DNA of 64,000 nt from Phocaeicola faecicola (GCF_013618865.1 NZ_JABSOE010000001.1:62001-126000), one strand, 5' to 3'. Counted from the first letter of the stretch, positions 43,636 through 53,643 are shown. Program-made: numbers and translations. The notes: a model not told the origin generated them from the sequence alone.

Positions 43636-45177
43636 ATGGCACAAGAAGACGTTTTCAAGAAACTTGTTTCACACTGTAAAGAGTATGGTTTTGTATTCCC
43701 GTCAAGTGAAATTTATGACGGACTGGGCGCCGTATACGACTACGGACAGATGGGTGTGGAACTGAAAAACAATATCAAACAGTATTGGTGGCAGAGCATG
43801 GTGCTGTTGCACGAAAATATCGTAGGTATTGATTCTGCAATTTTCATGCACCCCACTATCTGGAAGGCTTCGGGACACGTAGATGCTTTCAACGACCCGT
43901 TGATTGACAACCGTGATTCGAAAAAACGTTATCGTGCAGATGTGCTGATTGAAGATCAGCTTGCAAAATACGACGAGAAAATCAATAAGGAAGTAGCAAA
44001 GGCTGCCAAGAAGTTCGGAGATGCTTTCGATGAGGCTCAGTTCCGCAGCACCAACGCACGTGTACTGGAACACCAGGCTAAGCGTGATGCCCTGCACGAA
44101 CGCTTTGCTAAGGCGATGAATGCAAACGACCTGAACGAACTTCGTCAGATTATCCTGGATGAGGAAATCGTTTGTCCGATTTCGGGAACCAAGAACTGGA
44201 CGGAAGTGCGTCAGTTCAACCTGATGTTCTCTACTGAAATGGGATCGACTGCCGACGGTTCAATGAAGGTTTATCTCCGTCCGGAAACGGCACAGGGTAT
44301 CTTTGTGAACTATCTGAATGTGCAGAAGACAGGCCGTATGAAGGTGCCTTTCGGTATCGCACAGATCGGTAAGGCTTTCCGTAACGAAATCGTTGCCCGT
44401 CAGTTCATCTTCCGTATGCGTGAGTTCGAACAGATGGAAATGCAGTTCTTCGTAAAACCGGGAACCGAACTCGAATGGTTCAAGAAATGGAAGGAAATCC
44501 GTCTGAAATGGCATAAGGCACTGGGCTTCGGCGATGACCACTACCGTTATCACGATCATGAAAAACTGGCTCACTATGCCAATGCAGCAACCGATATCGA
44601 ATTCCTGATGCCGTTCGGATTCAAGGAAGTGGAAGGTATCCATAGCCGTACCAACTTCGACTTGAGCCAGCACGAGAAATTCTCTGGCAAGAGCATCAAG
44701 TATTTCGATCCGGAAATCAACGAATCGTATACTCCGTATGTCATCGAGACTTCTATCGGTGTAGACCGTATGTTCCTGAGCATCATGAGTGCTTCATACT
44801 GCGAAGAGAAACTGGAGAACGGCGAGACTCGTGTGGTATTGAAATTGCCTGCAGCCCTGGCTCCGGTGAAACTGGCTATCATGCCGCTGGTGAAGAAAGA
44901 CGGTCTGCCTGAAAAGGCACGTGAAATCATGAACGACCTGAAGTTCCACTTCCACTGCCAGTATGATGAGAAGGATTCTATCGGTAAGCGTTACCGCCGT
45001 CAGGATGCAATCGGTACTCCGTACTGTATTACCATCGACCACCAGACACTGGAGGACAACTGCGTGACCTTGCGTAACCGCGATACCATGGAGCAGGAAC
45101 GTGTGGCTATTGCTGATTTGAATAACATTATTGCAGACAAGGTAAGCATCACCAGCTTGCTGAAGACTTTGCAGTAA
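43636..45177 (+). CDS. glyS: Glycyl-tRNA synthetase, dimeric class II
   Basis: This enzyme charges tRNA-Gly with glycine. The 513-residue product has the single-chain eukaryote/archaeal-like form (not the alpha2beta2 form): YDGLGAVYDYGQMGVELKNN near the N-terminus, RPETAQGIFVNY, motif 2 around KAFRNEI, motif 3 ETSIGVDRMFL, and a C-terminal anticodon-binding domain (about 390-505). Length and start are normal. It is followed after 19 bases by the FKBP gene and probably shares its transcript. Confidence 0.97.
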   Translation: MAQEDVFKKLVSHCKEYGFVFPSSEIYDGLGAVYDYGQMGVELKNNIKQYWWQSMVLLHENIVGIDSAIFMHPTIWKASGHVDAFNDPLIDNRDSKKRYRADVLIEDQLAKYDEKINKEVAKAAKKFGDAFDEAQFRSTNARVLEHQAKRDALHERFAKAMNANDLNELRQIILDEEIVCPISGTKNWTEVRQFNLMFSTEMGSTADGSMKVYLRPETAQGIFVNYLNVQKTGRMKVPFGIAQIGKAFRNEIVARQFIFRMREFEQMEMQFFVKPGTELEWFKKWKEIRLKWHKALGFGDDHYRYHDHEKLAHYANAATDIEFLMPFGFKEVEGIHSRTNFDLSQHEKFSGKSIKYFDPEINESYTPYVIETSIGVDRMFLSIMSASYCEEKLENGETRVVLKLPAALAPVKLAIMPLVKKDGLPEKAREIMNDLKFHFHCQYDEKDSIGKRYRRQDAIGTPYCITIDHQTLEDNCVTLRNRDTMEQERVAIADLNNIIADKVSITSLLKTLQ

Positions 45178-45196
45178 CTAAGTGAATTGAGTATAC

Positions 45197-45859
45197 ATGA
45201 ACAGAAATCTGATTTGGCTGTGGGGAATGCTGATGTTGGTATCGGCAGTATTTACGGCATGTAATAATGATGATACGCTGACGGCAGATCCGAACAGTGA
45301 ATGGGCATTGAAGAACAGTGCCTACCTGGATTCCATTGCGGCTGTCGCAGCAAATCCTCCGGCTGGAGAACGTTGGGAGAAGTACTTGAGTTATAAGTTG
45401 CAGAACGACACGGAGGGAAGCATCACGACTCCTTCGTGGGGCAAGAACGATTATGTCTATGCGAAAGTGCTGCCTTATTTGCCCGACAAGGCTGAAAGTG
45501 AACAGCCGGCGAAGGGAGCGACTCCTTTGTTTACTGACTCCGTAATGGTGCATTACCGGGGTATGTATTACAACGGAACGGTGTTCGACCAGAGTTTCTC
45601 GGGTGACTGGGATGCGGATATTCATGAGCCGGTAGGTTTCATGGTTTCCGGTCTGATTACGGGATGGTCTACGGCACTGATGCATCTGCAGGAAAATTCG
45701 CATGTCATGCTGTATATTCCTTATACACTGGGATATGGCGAATACGGACAGAGTGACCTTCCGGGATATTCTACCTTGGTGTTTGACCTTCGTCTGGAGA
45801 AGGTGCTTCATAAAGAAGGACCGGATGACAGATCGCGGAAGAAGAAAACGGCCAGGTAA
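45197..45859 (+). CDS. FKBP-type peptidyl-prolyl cis-trans isomerase, lipoprotein
   Basis: This enzyme speeds proline isomerisation in exported proteins. The 220-residue product has a lipobox FTAC (Cys22) and a C-terminal FKBP domain (about 105-205): VMVHYRGMYYNGTVFDQSF, GLITGWSTALMHL, and YIPYTLGYGEYG, with the hallmark Tyr, Phe/Asp and Trp residues. The tail is basic (RSRKKKTAR). It sits directly after glyS and before a terminator. Confidence 0.93.
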   Translation: MNRNLIWLWGMLMLVSAVFTACNNDDTLTADPNSEWALKNSAYLDSIAAVAANPPAGERWEKYLSYKLQNDTEGSITTPSWGKNDYVYAKVLPYLPDKAESEQPAKGATPLFTDSVMVHYRGMYYNGTVFDQSFSGDWDADIHEPVGFMVSGLITGWSTALMHLQENSHVMLYIPYTLGYGEYGQSDLPGYSTLVFDLRLEKVLHKEGPDDRSRKKKTAR

Positions 45860-45935
45860 AGGAGCCGGAGCGGCGTGTCAGGAATGATGCGTAACTGGAG
45901 AAATAAGGAACCTGAACGGTTCTGTTTATAGCAAC

Positions 45936-45994
45936 AATTCCCTTATATTGACAGGCAGGTAGTGATACTGCGGTCATTATAAGGGAATTTTTTT
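45936..45994 (+). terminator. Terminator of the glyS-FKBP transcript
   Basis: A perfect 12-bp stem (AATTCCCTTATA at 45936-45947 with TATAAGGGAATT at 45978-45989) is followed by a run of seven T (45988-45994). Confidence 0.88.
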
Positions 45995-46113
45995 GTTTCG
46001 GACGGTGTAGGCTGGCGGTTGCCGGATGGTGAAAGAGAGGACGGAATGAGGGGGGCTCGCTGCAGAGAGGCTTTGGGCGGTTATGGGAAACAGTAGGAAG
46101 AATGTGAGAAAGA

Positions 46114-46170
46114 TAAAAAAAGAAGTTCCGGTTCAAAGCAGCAATCCCTTTGAACTGGAACTTCTTTTTT
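46114..46170. terminator. Bidirectional terminator between FKBP and the LytTR regulator
   Basis: An 18-bp stem with one G-U pair (AGAAGTTCCGGTTCAAAG at 46121-46138 with CTTTGAACTGGAACTTCT at 46148-46165) is flanked by an A-run on the left and a T-run on the right, so it can end transcripts from both sides. Together with 45936-45994 it fills the gap 45860-46213. Confidence 0.88.
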
Positions 46171-46213
46171 ATGGAATAATTACAGGGTATAGGGTCTGAC
46201 CTTAATGGTAGGT

Positions 46214-47005
46214 TCAGGAGTCGAGCCAGATTTTCAGTGCATTGATTTTCTCCCGGCTGATCTGTATGCTGTCCTTATAGGGAGGATCGACCTGCACGAT
46301 GACCTTTCCGTTGAAATACGGCTCTATGTGCTGGATGGAATTGGCCGAGAGAATCATCTGCCGGTTGGCCCGGAAAAACAGTTGCGGGTCGAGCTGTTCC
46401 TCCAGCTTGTTGAGCGGATAATCGATGATGTGCGACTTCCGGTCCCGGGTCACCGCAAAGGTGATTTTCTCTTCCGAATAGAAATAGGCGATGTCCGCTA
46501 CCTGGATGGTATAGAATTTCCGGTTGCCTGAAATCAGGAAGCGGGTACGGTACTTCTTTTCTTCCTGTGCGGTCAGTGCCTGCATCAGTTCGTTCAGGTC
46601 CATCTGCTTGTTGAACTCCTTGCTGTATCCGGCGGTCAGCCGCTCGAACTTCTTGATGGCTTCCGTCAGTCGTTCCACATGAATGGGCTTGAGCAGATAG
46701 TCGATGCTGTTGACCGTAAAGGCGCGTATCGCATACTGGTCGTAAGCGGTGGTGAATACAATCATGCTTTCGGGCTGGGCACGTTCAATGAACAGGAAGG
46801 AAATCCCGTCGGCCAGTTGTATGTCCAGGAACAGGATGTCGGGGTGCGGGTTTTCATTAAACCATTGTACGGATTCGTCGATGCTTCCTGGCAGGAGGAT
46901 AATCTCCCAGTCGGGACGGACTTCATGCAGCATTTTATGCAGCAGTCGGGCTGCCGGATATTCGTCTTCTATGATGGCGGCTCTGATAGGGGCTTTTTTA
47001 TTCAT
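46214..47005 (-). CDS. LytTR-family response regulator
   Basis: The 263-residue regulator has a receiver domain (about 8-125) with AAIIEDEYPA, phospho-acceptor Asp in ILFLDIQLADG, TTAYDQYA and the Lys in LLKPIH. A LytTR DNA-binding domain follows (about 160-260), with KFYTIQVADIAYFYSEEK and LFFRANRQMILS. It overlaps the end of the sensor-kinase gene upstream by 8 bases. It probably controls the efflux genes before it in the same orientation. Targets are inferred. Confidence 0.95.
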   Translation of the reverse strand: MNKKAPIRAAIIEDEYPAARLLHKMLHEVRPDWEIILLPGSIDESVQWFNENPHPDILFLDIQLADGISFLFIERAQPESMIVFTTAYDQYAIRAFTVNSIDYLLKPIHVERLTEAIKKFERLTAGYSKEFNKQMDLNELMQALTAQEEKKYRTRFLISGNRKFYTIQVADIAYFYSEEKITFAVTRDRKSHIIDYPLNKLEEQLDPQLFFRANRQMILSANSIQHIEPYFNGKVIVQVDPPYKDSIQISREKINALKIWLDS

Positions 47006-48059
47006 ACAGTAACGGTACTTTTACGGTAAAAATCTGGTCTTTATTTGATATGATAATCTCTTTGTTGCAGAGCAGCTGGTAGCGCTGCGACAGGTTGTTC
47101 AATCCTTTGCCGGAGGGAACGACCCCTTGTTTGGGGCGTATCGGGTTGCTTACGCATACCCAGTCGTTCTCATTGTCCTGCTCCGGATAGATGTCCACAT
47201 TCAACGGTTTGCCGAAGCAGACGGTATTGTGCTTGATGACGTTCTCTATCAGCAGCTGCAGGGTGAGCGGCGGAAGCCTTCTTTTCAGCATTTCCGGCGG
47301 AATCCGGTTCTGCAGGTGCAGGCAGTCGCCCAGTCTGACATTCTGGATGCGGGTATAGGTCTCTACAAATTCAAGCTCTTCTTCCAGCGAGACGGACTGT
47401 TTGTCCTGACAGTGCAGAATGTACCGGTAGGTATCCGCCAGGTATCGGGTAAATTGGATGGCATTCATCGGATTATACTCAATTTCGGAAATAAGCGTGT
47501 TCAGGCTGTTGAAAAGGAAATGCGGATTCAGCTGGTTCTGCAGGGCTGTGTACTGTGCCCGCAGGTTATTCTCCTCCAGTTCCTTCGACCGCTTGTAGAG
47601 GCTGATCAGGTTCTTGTAAAACTGGTTGACCATGAACTGGCTGACAATGACCAACTCCACCAGCCAGATTCCCAGTAGCCACGACAGTCCCTTACCGTTC
47701 ATGCGGAACGGAAAAGGAGAGCCGATGACGATTTTGGCAAATGCAGAAAGCAGGTAGTTCGATCCCAGCAGCGCGACGGCCGTGACGGCCAGAAAGAGCA
47801 GGAGCATTTTCCGTCTTTTCAGAAAGACCGGATAGGTCTCCGAGATTTTCAGGTTGATGTATTTCATGCTGATGCCTACTCCGTTGAAGAGGATGATGGC
47901 CGCCAGAATACCTTCGGGATTGATGAGCCGGTTCTGGTGGCGCACAGGGATATCGGTATAGTTGACCAGCAGGAAGTAGGAGATGCATCCCAGGCTGGAG
48001 TATAGCAGAAAATCCCAGAGATAGGAGACCGAAGCTTTGCTGAGTGAGTTTGATTTCAT
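46998..48059 (-). CDS. LytS/YehU-type sensor histidine kinase
   Basis: The 353-residue membrane kinase has four N-terminal hydrophobic helices (about 12-150) and no large extracellular domain. The His-kinase core has the phospho-accepting His in LNPHFLFNSLN, the N-box LQLLIENVIKHN, and GKGLNNLSQRYQLL. It starts 4 bases after the TolC-like gene and overlaps its regulator gene, so kinase, regulator and pump are probably one transcription unit. The lack of a sensor domain suggests it senses membrane state or compounds within the membrane. Confidence 0.94.
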   Translation of the reverse strand: MKSNSLSKASVSYLWDFLLYSSLGCISYFLLVNYTDIPVRHQNRLINPEGILAAIILFNGVGISMKYINLKISETYPVFLKRRKMLLLFLAVTAVALLGSNYLLSAFAKIVIGSPFPFRMNGKGLSWLLGIWLVELVIVSQFMVNQFYKNLISLYKRSKELEENNLRAQYTALQNQLNPHFLFNSLNTLISEIEYNPMNAIQFTRYLADTYRYILHCQDKQSVSLEEELEFVETYTRIQNVRLGDCLHLQNRIPPEMLKRRLPPLTLQLLIENVIKHNTVCFGKPLNVDIYPEQDNENDWVCVSNPIRPKQGVVPSGKGLNNLSQRYQLLCNKEIIISNKDQIFTVKVPLLYE

Positions 48060-48063
48060 GAGC

Positions 48064-49365
48064 TTATCTGTTTTTTCCGATTGCTCTTTCCAGGCTGCTC
48101 TTGGCTATCTGTGCATTCAGCTTCGACTGGATATAATTGGTCCGGGCTTCCTGATGATACATCTGTGCATTCAGCACTTCCACAATCGACAGGTTTCCTT
48201 CCTTGTATTTATCCATGGCCAGTGTCTCGCTTTGAGCGGCTTTCTGGAGCGAACTTTCGGTGAGTTTGACTTTCTGTATGGCCTGTTCGTAAGTATAGTA
48301 GGCCGTTTCTATTTCGAGCCGTATGTAGTCGGAGGTCTTGTAATGGTTTTCTTTTGCCATGTTTACCCGGTACTTTCCGGCCCTGTGGGTATTCTTTCTC
48401 TTTCCCCATTCGAAGATGGGAATGGAGAGCTTGGCATATACGGCATAGTTCGGATCCATGTCTGCCCTGAAATTATATCCGGGAGAAGAATAGGTTCCTT
48501 CTGCGCCGATGCTCAGTTGAGGAAGATAACCGGCATTGGCGATGCGTGCGCTTTCCTTCTGTACCTCTACCTGTCCGTAGGAAATCTTCAGTTCTGGACG
48601 GGCTGCCATTCCTTCTTCGGCAGAGAGATGCGGCATCTCATTTTCCCGGAGAGGAGTCACTTCCGAATCAGTCGGAATGGTATCTGTAAAACTGACTCCG
48701 GAGAATGAATTCAGTGAGAGACGGGCCGTTTCTGCCTCGTTCTGAGCCTGGGTCAGGCGGTACGTTGCATCGTTCAGCTTTACTTCGGCCATCAGCAAAT
48801 CGTTCCGGTCGGTATACTTCTCTTCGGTACGGTGTCTCACCACCTCTACCAGCCGCGATACGGAATGCTGATAGTCACTGGCAACTTTCACCAGTTCTTC
48901 CCGGGCGACTTTGTTCCAGTAACAGACATCGGCATCGTAGATGACGTTATTGATCAGGCGGTCTTTTTCGTATTGGGAGATTTCACTCTCTCTCCGGGCC
49001 TTATTGTAGCCGGCCTGCAAGGCTCCTCCGGAATAGATAGGCTGTGCCACTGCCACTCCGGCACCGTATCTCAGGTTCTTTCCTTGAAATTCCAGTGGAA
49101 GCTCCGTCTCCGGAAGAGTCACCGAGAGTTCATTCGGGTGACCGGTATAACGGAAGTTTCCCTGTCCGGACAACTGGGGCAGGAAGTCGGCTTTGGCGGC
49201 ATGCTCCATCTCTTTCTTCATGGATACCGCATATCCGGCACTTTTTATGTCTTGGTTATATTGAATCACTTGATTACGATATTGCTGTAACAGACTGTTT
49301 TCCTGTGCCTGCGACGTCAGACAAGTAGACAGACCGAGGATGACCAGTAATTGTTTCATCTTCAA
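48064..49365 (-). CDS. TolC-family outer-membrane efflux protein
   Basis: The outer-membrane channel of a tripartite pump has 433 residues and a signal peptide ending TSQAQ (about residue 21). Two long repeated helical hairpins hold the typical NDLLMAEVKLNDATYRLTQAQNEA and GNLSIVEVLNAQMYHQEARTNYIQ segments. It follows the RND gene by 58 bases and would dock with the membrane-fusion protein at 52478. Confidence 0.93.
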   Translation of the reverse strand: MKMKQLLVILGLSTCLTSQAQENSLLQQYRNQVIQYNQDIKSAGYAVSMKKEMEHAAKADFLPQLSGQGNFRYTGHPNELSVTLPETELPLEFQGKNLRYGAGVAVAQPIYSGGALQAGYNKARRESEISQYEKDRLINNVIYDADVCYWNKVAREELVKVASDYQHSVSRLVEVVRHRTEEKYTDRNDLLMAEVKLNDATYRLTQAQNEAETARLSLNSFSGVSFTDTIPTDSEVTPLRENEMPHLSAEEGMAARPELKISYGQVEVQKESARIANAGYLPQLSIGAEGTYSSPGYNFRADMDPNYAVYAKLSIPIFEWGKRKNTHRAGKYRVNMAKENHYKTSDYIRLEIETAYYTYEQAIQKVKLTESSLQKAAQSETLAMDKYKEGNLSIVEVLNAQMYHQEARTNYIQSKLNAQIAKSSLERAIGKNR

Positions 49366-49423
49366 ATGCGTTTAAAGTTAGTAAAAAAATAAATACCGCC
49401 GGAATCCGGGGACTGAAATGTCC

Positions 49424-52400
49424 CTAGATTTTAATCCGGTAGAAAACGGCATACAGTGCCGGAGTCACGAAAAGTGTAAGGAGGGTAGCGAACGTCAGAC
49501 CGAACACGATGGTGGCGGCCATACCTCCGAAGACGATATCGAACAGCAGCGGCACACTTCCGAATACGGTGGTCAGGGCTGCCATCAGTACCGGACGTGC
49601 CCTGGATACGGTAGCCTCGATGATGGCCTGCTGCGGAGTCGCTCCGGCACGCAACTGGATGTTGGTTTCGTCCAGCAGTACGATGACATTTTTGATAATC
49701 ATTCCCAGCAGTCCCAACCATCCGGCAATGCAGAAGAAGCCGAACTCAAATCCCGTAACCAGCAGTCCGAACACCATACCGATGAGCGAGAGGGGCAGAA
49801 TCAGGAAAATGATGAGTGGCTGGCGGAAATTGCCGAACAGCCCTACCAGAATCAGAATCAGCAGGAGGATAGCCAGCGGAAAGTACTGCGTAAGAGCCTG
49901 CATGGCTTCTTTCTGGTCTTTGTACTGTGAGTCCCAGAAGAAAGTATATCCTTCGGGCAACTGGATCTGTTCGACTTCCTTTCTGATTTCTCCGTGCACC
50001 TCTTTCATGGTATATCCGGGCTGTACGTCGCACTGTGCGGCCATCGACAACTTCCGGTTGTAAGTTCTTACCAGCGGGTATTCCCATCCTGTCCGTATTT
50101 CTCCGGTCACCTGTGCCAGCGGGGCCGATTGTTTCCCGTTCCATATCTGCAAGTCCTTCAGGTTGTCGAGGTTCCAGTCCTCGTAACCCGGGGTATGAAG
50201 CAATACCGGTACCTTCTTGTCGCCATCACGGTAAGTGCCGATTGCCGTACCGTCCGTAAGACTTTTTACGGCAGTCATCATGTCGTTCCGTCCGATGTTC
50301 ACCTTTCCGGCCTTGATCGGGTCGTATCCCGCCTCAATCATCATGGCTGTATTTCCCCATTCGTTTCTGGCATTCATTACTTTCGGGTTCTTCCGCATGA
50401 TATCGATGGCTATCTGGGTCAGCGAATCCAGTACCGCAGGATCATCGCCGCAGAAGCGTGCCTCAATCAGGGCCTGCGGAACCGAGTTGATTTCGAAACT
50501 GTTGATGCGGATCATGCCGTCGGGTTGAAGAGTAGCTATTTCCTGCTGCAGCTGCTCTTGCAGTTGCCGTGAGATTTCGGGTGTCTCCGTTTCAATCAGG
50601 CACTGGGCATGATTCGGCTGAGGCCCGTATGCTGCATTCGACAGGTAATACCTCGGAGGCGTCTGTCCGGTAAAGGTGGTTACCTGCTTCACTCCCGGCT
50701 GGTTTTGCAGGTAAGCAGCCAGTTCGGCCACCTGCTTTTCGGTCTTTTCAATCCGGGTACCTTCCGGAAGCCACATGTCGATGGTGAAATACTGCTTGTT
50801 CAGCAGGGGAGTAAAGCGCTGGGGAATGAACCTGAATCCCATTCCGGCGCATACCAGCAACAGTACCATGGCACCTACAATCGTATATTTTTTCCGGATG
50901 GTGGTTTTCAGGGCCTTCCGGAACAGGTCGTAATATTTTCCCTGGAAAAGTTCTCCCTTCAGTTCCTCCGGGCGGGGACGTCTTACAAACTCCTGTACAA
51001 AGAAGATATTCTGACTGATGGCGAGAATCCAGCTCAGCAGCAGTGAAACTGCAATGACAATGAAGAGGGTAGAGAGCAACTCTCCGGTAATGTGCGGTGA
51101 CAGATAGACTGGAAGGAAGGCCAGTACGGCAATTAATGTGGCTCCCAGAAGCGGCATGGCCGTAGACGAAACGGCAGAAAGGATGGCTACCCGTTTCCGC
51201 ATTCCCCGCTGCATGTTGACCAGGGCCGCATCGTACACCACAATGGCATTGTCCACCAGCATACCCATGGCAATGATGATGGCTGCCAGCGACATGCGCT
51301 GCAAGGCGATTCCTGTAGCCTGCATGTAAATCAGCGTACCGAAGATGGAAAAAATCAGTCCGCTTCCGATTAGGAATCCGTTCTTGAGTCCGATGAAGCC
51401 AAGCAACACTCCCACTACGGTCAGTACGGAAACAATGAGGTTCAGCACAAAACCGTCGTTGGCCACTGCCGATTCATGTCCTTGGTCGTATATCGGAGTC
51501 AGCCGGAAGCCTTCCGGCATACGCTCGTTCAGTGCGTCTACGTGCTGTGCCACACGTTCCGCCATGTCAACCACGTTTCCGTCGGCCACCGTGGAAATGG
51601 CAATGCCGACAGCCGGTACCCCGTTAATCTTCATCAGGTTGCGTGCCGGATGCACATAACTCTCGCATACGTCGGCAATCTCACCCAGACGGAAATAACC
51701 TCCGTCTTTCGATACCACCGTAAGATTCTCTATTTCCTGCAGACTGCTGAAACTGCCTTCCGCCTCGATACGCAGCCGGAGCGACGCTGTCTCCATGCCT
51801 CCGGCATCCACAATCTTGTTCTGCTTTTCGAAGGCCGAAGCAATATCCGCCAGTGTCACCCCGGTCTGAGAGAGCATTCCCGGGTTCACTGTCACCTCAA
51901 TGCTCCGGTTCTGTATACCGAAGAGCTCAATCCGGGCCACATCTTCCACGGCAAGCAGTTCGTTCTTGATTTCCTTTGCCTGATCCTCCAGCTCACGGTA
52001 CGTACGGCTTTCGCTGCTCAGTCCGTAGAAAACTCCCAGTACATCACCGAAGTCATCGTTGACTACCGACGGCCCTGCCCCTGCAGGCAATTTCGACTGT
52101 ACATCGTTCACCTTGCGGCGGAGCTTGTCCCATAACTGCTGCATGTCCTTCGCGCGGATTTCCTTCTTGACATATACCGTAATCTTCGACAAACCCGCAC
52201 GGTTGTCACTTTTCAGGTAATACAATTCTCCCAGCGACTGGATGGATTCTTCCAGTACATCCGTTACCTGCTGCTGCACTTCCAGCGCCGATGCTCCCGG
52301 ATACGTCGTCGTCACCAGGGCCTGCTTGATGGTAAACGGAGCATCCTCCAGTTTTCCCATGTTGATGTACGAATAAATACCTCCCAGTAAGATCAATGTC

Positions 52401-52456
52401 AGCAGCAACCAGCTCAGCGCCTTGTTCTGAAGAAAGAATTTTGCAATTTGTTTCAT
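49424..52456 (-). CDS. RND-family efflux pump inner-membrane transporter
   Basis: The 1010-residue proton-driven transporter has the RND layout: helix 1 (about 12-30), a large periplasmic domain, helices 2-6 (about 330-530) and the repeat in the second half, with helices near 855-1000. Family signatures include AIIIAMGMLVDNAIVVYDA with the proton-relay Asp and the matching GLLGMIIKNVIVLLDE. The closest style is the AcrB/MexB-like group that Bacteroides carry in several copies. It is translated 21 bases after its membrane-fusion partner. Substrate is unknown. Confidence 0.95.
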   Translation of the reverse strand: MKQIAKFFLQNKALSWLLLTLILLGGIYSYINMGKLEDAPFTIKQALVTTTYPGASALEVQQQVTDVLEESIQSLGELYYLKSDNRAGLSKITVYVKKEIRAKDMQQLWDKLRRKVNDVQSKLPAGAGPSVVNDDFGDVLGVFYGLSSESRTYRELEDQAKEIKNELLAVEDVARIELFGIQNRSIEVTVNPGMLSQTGVTLADIASAFEKQNKIVDAGGMETASLRLRIEAEGSFSSLQEIENLTVVSKDGGYFRLGEIADVCESYVHPARNLMKINGVPAVGIAISTVADGNVVDMAERVAQHVDALNERMPEGFRLTPIYDQGHESAVANDGFVLNLIVSVLTVVGVLLGFIGLKNGFLIGSGLIFSIFGTLIYMQATGIALQRMSLAAIIIAMGMLVDNAIVVYDAALVNMQRGMRKRVAILSAVSSTAMPLLGATLIAVLAFLPVYLSPHITGELLSTLFIVIAVSLLLSWILAISQNIFFVQEFVRRPRPEELKGELFQGKYYDLFRKALKTTIRKKYTIVGAMVLLLVCAGMGFRFIPQRFTPLLNKQYFTIDMWLPEGTRIEKTEKQVAELAAYLQNQPGVKQVTTFTGQTPPRYYLSNAAYGPQPNHAQCLIETETPEISRQLQEQLQQEIATLQPDGMIRINSFEINSVPQALIEARFCGDDPAVLDSLTQIAIDIMRKNPKVMNARNEWGNTAMMIEAGYDPIKAGKVNIGRNDMMTAVKSLTDGTAIGTYRDGDKKVPVLLHTPGYEDWNLDNLKDLQIWNGKQSAPLAQVTGEIRTGWEYPLVRTYNRKLSMAAQCDVQPGYTMKEVHGEIRKEVEQIQLPEGYTFFWDSQYKDQKEAMQALTQYFPLAILLLILILVGLFGNFRQPLIIFLILPLSLIGMVFGLLVTGFEFGFFCIAGWLGLLGMIIKNVIVLLDETNIQLRAGATPQQAIIEATVSRARPVLMAALTTVFGSVPLLFDIVFGGMAATIVFGLTFATLLTLFVTPALYAVFYRIKI

Positions 52457-52477
52457 GATTTTCTTCCGGATAAAGGG

Positions 52478-53509
52478 TTAAAAACTGATCGGGTCATTCT
52501 CTGAAAGCTGACTGATACGGGAAGCTGCGATGCGGTCGCCCGGTTTCAGTCCGGCAGTCACTTCTACACGGTTGTTCTTTTCGATGTTACCCAGTCGGAC
52601 CGGAACCTGCGTCACTGTCCGGTCGTCCCTTACCTGCCATACGAACGTACCTTTCTCCGGAGTGTATCCTACAGCCGTCTGAGGAATGAATACGGAAGTT
52701 TTCGGGTATAGGATAGATGAATTGTGCAAAGAGGGACTTCCGCTCATTCCTCCTAACAGACTGTAGTCTTGATTATCAATGATAGCTGTATAACGATAAG
52801 AAAGATTGTTTTCGGTCACACTCTGGGTCAGAAAGACCTCCGACGGCTCATAGTCGCGGTTGCCCGTCATGTGAAAGCGGATGCGGCAGTCCACCGAATC
52901 CGGCTGTTCCTTGATTCTTCCAGCCATGTCTTCGGTCAGGTATACCTCCGCCTTGATCCGGGAAATATCAATGAAACTGACCACCGGCGAAGAAGCCTTC
53001 ACATCCTGGAAGCGCTCGATGAACACCTGCTGCACATACCCGTCGAAAGGAGCGGTCAGCCGTGTATCATTCAGTTCATTCACCGCCGTCTGATAGTCCG
53101 CTTTTGCCTTTTCATAATTCGCCTTTGCCTGCTCGTAGTTGGTTGCAGAGATATTATCTTTCTGATAAAGGTTTGAGATGCGGGCATAGTCGTTCTTGGC
53201 CTGTTCGAAAATGGCCTCTGTCCGTTCCTTGCGTATCACAAAATCGCGGTTGTCAATCTCGGCAATCACCTGCCCCTTGCGGAAAAACTGTCCGCTCTGC
53301 ACCTTGAACTCATACACCGGTCCGCTGACACGGAACGACAGGTTGGTAGTGCGGTAAGGCTGTGAGATAAACGAATAACTCCTTTCGCCATTGAAGTCTC
53401 CAGCCTGAGCCTCAACGGTCTGTATGGGTATAACCTCTTTTACCTTTTCTTCTTTTGGACCGCACGCTACGAGGCCGCAGCATGCTCCGATCAATAATAC
53501 CTTTTTCAT
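52478..53509 (-). CDS. RND efflux membrane-fusion (periplasmic adaptor) protein
   Basis: The adaptor links the RND pump to the TolC-like channel. ATG 53509 gives a 343-residue lipoprotein (lipobox LVAC, Cys16). The frame is open up to 53965, but that extension would add a 152-residue Ser/Pro-rich segment across the promoter and part of the next gene. Domains in order are a lipoyl-like part (RVSGPVYEFKVQSGQFFRKGQVIAEID), an alpha-hairpin (EQAKNDYARISNLYQ to ADYQTAVNEL), the second lipoyl half (RLTAPFDGYVQQV), and beta-barrel and membrane-proximal parts ending GLKPGDRIAASRISQL. It is the first gene of the five-gene efflux/two-component set. Confidence 0.94.
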   Translation of the reverse strand: MKKVLLIGACCGLVACGPKEEKVKEVIPIQTVEAQAGDFNGERSYSFISQPYRTTNLSFRVSGPVYEFKVQSGQFFRKGQVIAEIDNRDFVIRKERTEAIFEQAKNDYARISNLYQKDNISATNYEQAKANYEKAKADYQTAVNELNDTRLTAPFDGYVQQVFIERFQDVKASSPVVSFIDISRIKAEVYLTEDMAGRIKEQPDSVDCRIRFHMTGNRDYEPSEVFLTQSVTENNLSYRYTAIIDNQDYSLLGGMSGSPSLHNSSILYPKTSVFIPQTAVGYTPEKGTFVWQVRDDRTVTQVPVRLGNIEKNNRVEVTAGLKPGDRIAASRISQLSENDPISF

Positions 53510-53533
53510 ACGCTTCTTTCTGTTTGATGTACA

Positions 53534-53541
53534 CAAAGGTA
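53534..53541 (-). promoter_or_regulatory. Probable promoter of the efflux operon
   Basis: The minus strand reads TACCTTTG, an exact TAnnTTTG, about 24 bases before the ATG at 53509. A TTTC element lies 22 bases upstream. It supports the shorter start of the adaptor gene. Confidence 0.55.
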
Positions 53542-53643
53542 GGTTTTCCTTTCTGCCGGGTGCGAAATACTTTTCCGAAGTGTCAGATTCCTCTACCCAA
53601 CCGTATAAAGTGCCGGCTGTAGCTGAAAACCTGTGCGGGAGTA

